The notes below the pieces were generated by a model. It was not told the origin of the DNA, did no database searches, and worked only from the letters and a program-made list of their open reading frames with translations. From NCBI RefSeq assembly GCF_003987315.1, contig NZ_PIPI01000005.1, positions 1-64,000 on the forward strand: a stretch of DNA of 64,000 bases. The letters are read 5' to 3'. Of the stretch, positions 58,183-64,000 are shown one piece after another. A program made the translations under genes and the position numbers. Position 1 is the stretch's first letter, and every line of letters starts with the position of its first letter. This DNA is from Aliidiomarina haloalkalitolerans (GTDB lineage Bacteria > Pseudomonadota > Gammaproteobacteria > Enterobacterales > Alteromonadaceae).

Positions 58183-59153
58183 TGACGCAATCATCGCAAC
58201 ATGTACCGGTGTTGCTAGCGGAGTCGATTGAAGCGTTAGCGATCCAGCCGGACCAGATCTACATCGACGCGACCTTTGGTCGTGGTGGGCACAGCCGTGC
58301 CATTCTTGAGCGCCTTTCTCCACACGGGCGCTTGATTGCGTTTGACCGCGACCCCACAGCCGCGGCAGAAGCACGTGCACTTGCTGCACAAGATTCACGT
58401 CTTACTTTTTTCCACACTCCTTTCTCTCAACTCGCAGAAATCCTCGCTGCGCAGCACCTCACTGGCCAAGTGGCCGGAATTTTGTTTGACCTTGGCGTGT
58501 CATCCCCACAACTCGATGACGCCGAGCGGGGCTTTAGTTTTATGCGCGATGGCCCCTTAGATATGCGCATGAATCCTGAACAAGGTGAGTCAGCCGCCGA
58601 GTGGTTAGTGCATGCTGACCTCGACGAAATGGCGCATGTGTTCCGGCATTATGGTGAAGAACGTTTTGCCGGCCGTATCGCCCGCGCGATCATTGAACAT
58701 CGCCAAGAGCATACACTGACGCGGACCGCAGAACTCGCGAACCTGATTGCGAAAGTGAGCCCGACACGGGAAAAGCATAAGCACCCAGCGACGCGGGTTT
58801 TCCAAGCGATTCGGATTCACATTAACCGTGAACTCGGTGAAGTTGAAGACGCCCTTGCAGCGGCGCTGAGTGCGTTGAAGCCAGGCGGCCGCTTAGCGGT
58901 TATCAGCTTCCACAGCCTTGAAGACCGCATTGTGAAGCAGTTTATTCGGACGCAAAGCACGCGGGCGCAAGTGCCTGCGGGTTTACCGTTGCGGGAAGAC
59001 CAAATTGCCGATGACCGGACGTTAAAAGCTATCGGCAAAGCGATTAAGCCAGGCGCTGCGGAGTTAAAAGTGAATCCGCGCGCGCGTAGCTCGGTGCTGC
59101 GCATTGCTGAGCGGCTGGTCGACAAAGAACCGAAAGCGCAGGGAGATCAGTGA
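58182..59153 (+). CDS. rsmH: 16S rRNA (cytosine-1402-N4)-methyltransferase RsmH
   Basis: SAM-dependent methyltransferase of 323 residues (MraW). Motifs [16 protein letters not shown] and the [19 protein letters not shown] block are present. It methylates N4 of C1402, the base whose ribose is methylated by RsmI. It overlaps mraZ and ftsL by one base each. Confidence 0.96.
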   Translation: MTQSSQHVPVLLAESIEALAIQPDQIYIDATFGRGGHSRAILERLSPHGRLIAFDRDPTAAAEARALAAQDSRLTFFHTPFSQLAEILAAQHLTGQVAGILFDLGVSSPQLDDAERGFSFMRDGPLDMRMNPEQGESAAEWLVHADLDEMAHVFRHYGEERFAGRIARAIIEHRQEHTLTRTAELANLIAKVSPTREKHKHPATRVFQAIRIHINRELGEVEDALAAALSALKPGGRLAVISFHSLEDRIVKQFIRTQSTRAQVPAGLPLREDQIADDRTLKAIGKAIKPGAAELKVNPRARSSVLRIAERLVDKEPKAQGDQ

Positions 59154-59488
59154 TGAGAAAAATTGATCTCAAGAAAATCCCAGCTCACAAAGGCCTTTTG
59201 CAGGTCATTGCACATGATTTGCGGCTCTATCGCGGCTTGCTGCTCTGGAGCAGTTTAGCCTTGTTGAGCGGTTTGGCGGCTGTTTACCTGACGCACATTA
59301 ACCGTGAGTTAGTTGCGCAGCGTGAGCAAGTGCTACAGCACCGGGACGCCCTTGATGTCGAATATCGTCACTTGATTATCGAACAAAACTCGTTAGGCGA
59401 GCATAGTCGCATTGAAACCATTGCCCAACGGCAATTGGGGATGCGGCGCCCGACCGATGCACAGGAGGTACTGGTGCCATGGCGGTAA
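59153..59488 (+). CDS. ftsL: Cell division protein FtsL
   Basis: Bitopic protein of about 111 residues: a cytoplasmic tail, a transmembrane helix (LLLWSSLALLSGLAAVYL) and a periplasmic leucine-rich coiled coil. It forms the FtsQLB complex that activates FtsWI. ATG at 59153 in a TGATG junction with rsmH, after GGGAG. The end overlaps ftsI by 10 bp. Confidence 0.93.
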   Translation: MRKIDLKKIPAHKGLLQVIAHDLRLYRGLLLWSSLALLSGLAAVYLTHINRELVAQREQVLQHRDALDVEYRHLIIEQNSLGEHSRIETIAQRQLGMRRPTDAQEVLVPWR

Positions 59489-61215
59489 AACGTAACGCAC
59501 GTATTTTGCGACCTGAACCTTTGCCAATTCGCTTTATGGTGTTGGTCGCTGGCATGTGTCTCGTTTTTGGCTCGCTGTTGGCACGCGCTGCTTATATTCA
59601 GGTGATTGAGCCTGATCGTTTGCGTATGGAAGGCGACCTGCGTTCGGTGCGGGTTGCTCAAGAACGCGTGCAGCGTGGCAACATTACCGACCGCAATGGT
59701 ATTGAACTGGCGATTAGCGTGCCTGTACACACGGTTTGGGCTGACCCGAAAGTGGTTCATGATCGCAATGGTTTTGCCGACCCTCGGCGTTGGCAAGCAC
59801 TCGCAGAAGTGCTGAACACCAGCGAAGAGCAATTATTGCGTAAAGTCGAAAATCCACAGCGTCGATTTGTGTATCTTGAGCGCATGGTGACACCGGCCGT
59901 GGCGAATTACATTCATCAGTTACGGATTCCCGGTGTTGGCCTGAAAGAAGAATCGCGCCGCTTCTATCCGACGGGTGAAATTTCCGCCCACATCATTGGC
60001 ATTACCAATATTGACGCTGAAGGCATCGACGGCGTCGAGGCGATTTATAACGATTTACTCACGGGTACACCGGGGCAACGTCGTTATCGCAAAGATGGCT
60101 CTGGTCGGATGGTTGAGGAATTAGAGTTTACTGAGTCAGAATTGCCGCAGGATCTTACCCTAAGTATCGACCAGCGGATTCAAACTGTGGCCTACCGCGA
60201 ACTAACCAAAGCGGTACGCTATCACCAAGCAACGTCTGGCTCAGTTGTGGTACTTGATGTGGAGACGGGTGAAGTGCTGGCTATGGTCAACAACCCTTCA
60301 TACAATCCTAATAATCGCGCCGGTGTGCAACCACACCAAATGCGCAACCGCGCTATTGCTGACAGTTTCGAACCCGGCTCGACGGTGAAACCATTAGTGG
60401 TGCTCGGCGCTTTACAAGCAGGCATTGTCCGTGCCGATGAAACGGTAAAAACTAGTCCAGGCTGGATGCGTATTGGCGGCCGTCGTGTGCAAGATGCACG
60501 CAATTATGGCGACCTCGATTTAGCCGGTGTTTTAGCGCACTCAAGCAACGTTGGCACCTCGCGTCTGGCGTTGGAACTGGAGTTAAACGATTTCCTCGAC
60601 CTGTATGGTCAAGCAGGCTTTGGTAATGACACAGGGATCAACTTGCTGGGTGAAAGCAGTGGCTTCATGCAACACCGTACCCGTTGGTCAGATTTCGAAA
60701 AAGCGACCTTATCATTTGGCTACGGCTTGTCGGCGACGACCTTACAGCTCGCGCAAATGTACGCCATTCTCGGTAATGGCGGGGTCAAACGGCCACTCAG
60801 CATTATTAAAGTCGATGAACCGCATCCAGGTCGTCGGGTGTTTTCTCGTGAATATACCCAACAAACCGTGCAGTTAATGGAAGCCGTGATTCAAGAAGGC
60901 ACCGGCTCGCGAGCGCGAGTACCTGGCTATCGGGTCGCTGGCAAAACTGGCACTAGCCGGAAAGCCGTCGCTGGTGGCTATGGCGACGAATATATTGGTT
61001 TGTTTGCTGGCTTAATTCCAGCTAGCCGCCCACGTGTTGCGATTGTGGTCATGATCAACGAACCTGCCGGCGATAGTTATCATGGCGGTACGGTCGCCGC
61101 ACCGGTCTTCGCAAAAGTCGCAGAAGAAGCTATGCGGGTACTTAACGTTGCGCCCGATAACTTAAATGGCCGTGAATTACGTGTCGCGGGTTGGGGAGGG
61201 CGCAGCAATGATTAA
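59479..61215 (+). CDS. ftsI: Peptidoglycan D,D-transpeptidase FtsI (PBP3)
   Basis: Septal class B penicillin-binding protein of 578 residues. A membrane helix (about 18-38) is followed by a pedestal domain and the transpeptidase domain with SxxK in GSTVKPL, SxN in HSSNVGTS and KTG in AGKTGTSRK. It makes septal cross-links with FtsW. The end overlaps murE by eight bases. Confidence 0.97.
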   Translation: MAVKRNARILRPEPLPIRFMVLVAGMCLVFGSLLARAAYIQVIEPDRLRMEGDLRSVRVAQERVQRGNITDRNGIELAISVPVHTVWADPKVVHDRNGFADPRRWQALAEVLNTSEEQLLRKVENPQRRFVYLERMVTPAVANYIHQLRIPGVGLKEESRRFYPTGEISAHIIGITNIDAEGIDGVEAIYNDLLTGTPGQRRYRKDGSGRMVEELEFTESELPQDLTLSIDQRIQTVAYRELTKAVRYHQATSGSVVVLDVETGEVLAMVNNPSYNPNNRAGVQPHQMRNRAIADSFEPGSTVKPLVVLGALQAGIVRADETVKTSPGWMRIGGRRVQDARNYGDLDLAGVLAHSSNVGTSRLALELELNDFLDLYGQAGFGNDTGINLLGESSGFMQHRTRWSDFEKATLSFGYGLSATTLQLAQMYAILGNGGVKRPLSIIKVDEPHPGRRVFSREYTQQTVQLMEAVIQEGTGSRARVPGYRVAGKTGTSRKAVAGGYGDEYIGLFAGLIPASRPRVAIVVMINEPAGDSYHGGTVAAPVFAKVAEEAMRVLNVAPDNLNGRELRVAGWGGRSND

Positions 61216-62701
61216 GCTCGCGCGTTTATTACCACACAGCCCGTTCCCATTGCCCGATGTGGCGATTAGCGGCTTGAAGCTCGACAGCCGGAAAGTCACC
61301 AGCGGTGATGCCTTCATTGCCGTGCCAGGCTATGAAACTGACGGGCGTGACTACATTCCAGCAGCCATTAGTGCTGGCGCAAGTGTTGTGCTAGCGGATA
61401 TGGATGAGTGGACGCATGGTGAACTGGATGGCGTGCCATTAATTGGTGTGCCGCAGTTGAAACAGCAAGTGTCAGCGATTGCTGGCGCATTCTATCAACA
61501 TCCTTCGCGGCGGATGCGCTTAATTGGCGTCACAGGAACGAATGGTAAAACCACGGTGAGCAACTTAGCCGCACAATTATGGCAGCAACTGAAGCCAGAA
61601 GCTGCCGTATTGGGCACCATTGGCAGCGGCTTGTTGAAACAGCTTCTACCTGAAAAAAACACGACCCCAGACGCAGTGACTGTGCAGCACCGTTTAGCCG
61701 GATTTTTAGCGGAAGGCGCGCAAGTTGTCGCGATGGAAGTATCGTCACATGCACTGGTTCAAGGCCGTGTTGAAGCGCTGAATTTTGATACCGCTGTGGC
61801 GACTAATATTAGCCGCGACCATTTGGACTACCATGGTTCAATGGCAGCCTATGAAGCGGCGAAAAAGCGTCTGTTTACCGACTTTACTGCTCGGGTGCAA
61901 ATTCTGAATGCCGACGATCCGAAAGTGGCCGCATGGCAACAGCCCGGCACCTTATGGTTTAGCTTAGATGCGCAACGAATTGGCCAACCGCGCACGCTCG
62001 TGGCGAAGAATATTCAATACAAACATGACGGCACCGGTTTTACCCTCGTCTGGTCAGGGCATGAAGCCGATGCGTCGCAAGTTGAAGAAATTGACGTTAA
62101 AACCAGTTTACTCGGTGACTTTAATGTCGCTAACGTGCTGGCCGCGAGCTTAACCGTGCTTGGTGCTGGGTATGCGTTAGCTGACGTGGCGGGACTGATT
62201 GCAAGTTTGCAGGCTGTGCCAGGACGCATGGAAACCTTTGGCTCGGCAAAACAGCCGTTAGTGTTAGTCGACTATGCGCATACGCCAGACGCGTTAGAAC
62301 AAGTTCTGGTGGCTGCTCGTCGCCATTGCACCGGCAAGCTTTGGTGCGTATTTGGCTGCGGCGGTGACCGTGACCGAGGTAAGCGTCCGCAAATGGGTGC
62401 TGTGGCTGCGCGATTAGCCGATGTAGTGGTGGTTACCGATGACAACCCACGTACCGAGGAACCGGAGCAAATTATTGCCGATATCGTTTCGGGTATGAGT
62501 AGTGACGGCCATTCACCTGCAAACTATCACGCCCATCCGGGACGTGCCGATGCTGTGAAATGGGCAATTCGCCAAGCTCAGGTCGGTGATGTGGTTGTTT
62601 GCGCTGGTAAAGGTCACGAAGACTATCAAATTATTGGGCGTAAAACCGTTGCTTATGACGAGCGCCAATGGGTGCAAGATGTTCTAGGAGGCCGCGTATG
62701 A
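61208..62701 (+). CDS. murE: UDP-MurNAc-L-Ala-D-Glu:meso-diaminopimelate ligase MurE
   Basis: A protein of about 497 residues adding meso-diaminopimelate to the peptidoglycan precursor. ATP loop GVTGTNGKTTVSN; the diaminopimelate-specific motif DNPRTEEP is present. The ATG at 61208 (MIKLARLL) is chosen; the frame upstream lies inside ftsI. It overlaps murF by four bases (ATGA). Confidence 0.96.
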   Translation: MIKLARLLPHSPFPLPDVAISGLKLDSRKVTSGDAFIAVPGYETDGRDYIPAAISAGASVVLADMDEWTHGELDGVPLIGVPQLKQQVSAIAGAFYQHPSRRMRLIGVTGTNGKTTVSNLAAQLWQQLKPEAAVLGTIGSGLLKQLLPEKNTTPDAVTVQHRLAGFLAEGAQVVAMEVSSHALVQGRVEALNFDTAVATNISRDHLDYHGSMAAYEAAKKRLFTDFTARVQILNADDPKVAAWQQPGTLWFSLDAQRIGQPRTLVAKNIQYKHDGTGFTLVWSGHEADASQVEEIDVKTSLLGDFNVANVLAASLTVLGAGYALADVAGLIASLQAVPGRMETFGSAKQPLVLVDYAHTPDALEQVLVAARRHCTGKLWCVFGCGGDRDRGKRPQMGAVAARLADVVVVTDDNPRTEEPEQIIADIVSGMSSDGHSPANYHAHPGRADAVKWAIRQAQVGDVVVCAGKGHEDYQIIGRKTVAYDERQWVQDVLGGRV

Positions 62702-64000
62702 TTCCGGTGACTCTTGAATGGATTTGTCAGCAAACTCAAGGACAGCTTCTCGCAAATTCGGACCAGAGTGCTGGCGAGCTTATGTTAACTGGCGATGTGG
62801 TTATCGACAGCCGCAATGTGCAGCCGGGTGACTTATTTATCGCCATTATCGGCCCGAATTTTGACGGTCATGATTTTTGTGCCCAAGTCGCTGAACAAGG
62901 TGCGCTTGCTTGTGTGGTTGAACGTGATCTCGGCCTTGATATTCCACAAATCATTGTGCCTGATACGCGTTTGGCGCTTGGTGCGCTTGGCGCTGCAGTG
63001 AAAGCCGAAGTCCAACCCAAGTCCGTGGCAATTACCGGCAGTAGCGGCAAAACCACGGTAAAAGAAATGGTCGCGGCAATTCTACGCCATGCGCCTTCGG
63101 TTGACGGTGATGTTCTGGCAACACTAGGTAATTTTAATAATGACATCGGTGTGCCGCTGACGCTCCTGCGATTAACCCATGCGCACCGTTATGGCGTGTT
63201 TGAGTTAGGCGCGAATCATCGTGGTGAAATTGCATACACAACCAGCTTGGTAAAACCTGACGTGGCGATGATCAACAATGTCGCACCGGCGCATGTTGAA
63301 GGTTTTGGCGACATTTGTGGCGTCGCCAAAGCGAAAACCGAAATCTTCCGGGGACTTGGTGAGCAAGGTATCGCGCTGACAAACGCGGACTCTGAGTTCC
63401 ATGACTATTGGCAGCGTGAATTAGCCAACAAGCATTGGCAGACCTTTGGCTTGGGTAGCGAACGCAACGCAGATTATCAAGCTCATGACATTCAGCTCAA
63501 TGAAGATGGCTGTGCCGAGTGTCGTATTACGACGCCAGAGGGTGAGTACTCACTTACGTTGCCAGTTCCAGGTCGTCACAATGTTGCTAATGCCTTGGCA
63601 GCAATTGCCTTGTGTCGGGGTTTAGGTGTACCGATGGCGGAAATCCTCACGGGTTTCCAGCATATGCAATCGGTGCCGGGGCGGATGTTGCAACATTCAC
63701 CATGGCCGCATGTGCGCTTAATTGATGACACTTACAACGCCAATGTCGGCTCGGCAAAAGCCGCCATTGATGTGTTGGCGAGCTTGCCGGGACGTCGGAT
63801 TTTTGTCCTCGGTGATATGGGGGAGCTCGGTACCCAAGCACGTGCTTATCACGAAGAAGTCGGTGCTCATGGGATTGAGGCAGGGATCGACGGTTTTTAT
63901 ACGCTCGGAGTACTGAGCCAAAGTGCCAGTGAAATTTTTAATGGCCACGGTGGACGTCATTTTGACTCGGTGGATTCACTGGTGACTGGTTTACAAGAAG
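62698..64000 (+). CDS. murF: UDP-MurNAc-tripeptide:D-Ala-D-Ala ligase MurF, partial
   Basis: The reading frame from the ATG at 62698 runs off the window end, so the 3' part is missing (about 434 residues are seen, against about 450 for the family). The start is coupled to murE by ATGA and preceded by AGGAGG. Family motifs are clear: VIDSRNVQPGDLFIAI, the ATP loop AITGSSGKTTVKEMV, GNFNNDIGVPLTLL, ELGANHRGEI and DDTYNANVGSAKAA. It adds D-Ala-D-Ala to the tripeptide precursor. Confidence 0.95.
   Translation, partial: MIPVTLEWICQQTQGQLLANSDQSAGELMLTGDVVIDSRNVQPGDLFIAIIGPNFDGHDFCAQVAEQGALACVVERDLGLDIPQIIVPDTRLALGALGAAVKAEVQPKSVAITGSSGKTTVKEMVAAILRHAPSVDGDVLATLGNFNNDIGVPLTLLRLTHAHRYGVFELGANHRGEIAYTTSLVKPDVAMINNVAPAHVEGFGDICGVAKAKTEIFRGLGEQGIALTNADSEFHDYWQRELANKHWQTFGLGSERNADYQAHDIQLNEDGCAECRITTPEGEYSLTLPVPGRHNVANALAAIALCRGLGVPMAEILTGFQHMQSVPGRMLQHSPWPHVRLIDDTYNANVGSAKAAIDVLASLPGRRIFVLGDMGELGTQARAYHEEVGAHGIEAGIDGFYTLGVLSQSASEIFNGHGGRHFDSVDSLVTGLQE

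Overview
The window looks like a chromosomal core segment of a marine gammaproteobacterium of the order Alteromonadales, most like Idiomarina, Pseudidiomarina or Aliidiomarina. That placement is inferred from gene content and synteny; no search could be run. Support comes from the runs mreBCD-maf-rng-yhdP-nitrilase-tldD-darP-pmbA, kdsD-kdsC-lptCAB-rpoN-hpf-ptsN-rapZ-ptsO, mla-ibaG-murA, degS-degQ-zapG-zapE-rplM-rpsI-petABC-sspAB, dolP-diaA-yraN-lpoA/rsmI-rnpB and mraZ-rsmH-ftsLI-murEF, plus an MSHA type IV pilus locus next to the mre region.

Layout. 0.2-5.9 kb: MSHA minor pilin genes mshD-O-P-Q on the minus strand, with an mshC-like prepilin gene divergent from them. 6.1-8.4 kb: a lipoprotein with six Calx-beta-like repeats. 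8.5-9.4 kb: an exported metallo-beta-lactamase-fold hydrolase. 9.5-15.6 kb: the most distinctive accessory block, with three minus-strand genes for a purple-acid-phosphatase-like enzyme, a TonB-dependent receptor and a MINPP-like histidine phosphatase (phytase type). Two PhoB-box-like sites lie upstream of the phosphatase and receptor genes, so I read the block as a phosphate-starvation module for organic phosphate or phytate scavenging. 15.8-28.7 kb: cell-shape, RNase G, YhdP and TldD/PmbA genes. 28.8-35.6 kb: nitrogen PTS, sigma-54, LPS export (lptABC) and Kdo synthesis (kdsCD). 35.8-40.7 kb: a TetR regulator, then mlaF-E-D-B, ibaG and murA; mlaC is missing from its usual place. 40.7-50.6 kb: periplasmic proteases, division and ribosomal proteins, the cytochrome bc1 complex, and SspA/SspB. 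50.6-57.5 kb: outer-membrane and peptidoglycan helper genes, rsmI, the RNase P RNA and a GGDEF-EAL protein. 57.6-64.0 kb: start of the division and cell wall cluster, with a clear MraZ operator, running off the end inside murF.

How the genes work together. Most of the window serves the envelope: Kdo-LPS synthesis and transport, lipid asymmetry (Mla), peptidoglycan precursors (MurA, MurE, MurF), septal and lateral wall synthesis (FtsI, FtsL, MreBCD, LpoA) and envelope quality control (DegS, DegQ, DolP). Respiration (PetABC), translation (L13, S9, RNase P, RsmH, RsmI, HPF) and proteolysis adaptors (SspB) fill the rest.

I saw no CRISPR array, tRNA, rRNA, prophage, insertion sequence or recognisable defence island. 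The points most worth a second look are the Pho-box phytate block and its HAQA phosphatase, the absence of mlaC, the rearranged msh locus, recurrent 12-16 bp intergenic tandem duplications, and the overlap of rnpB with a c-di-GMP gene.
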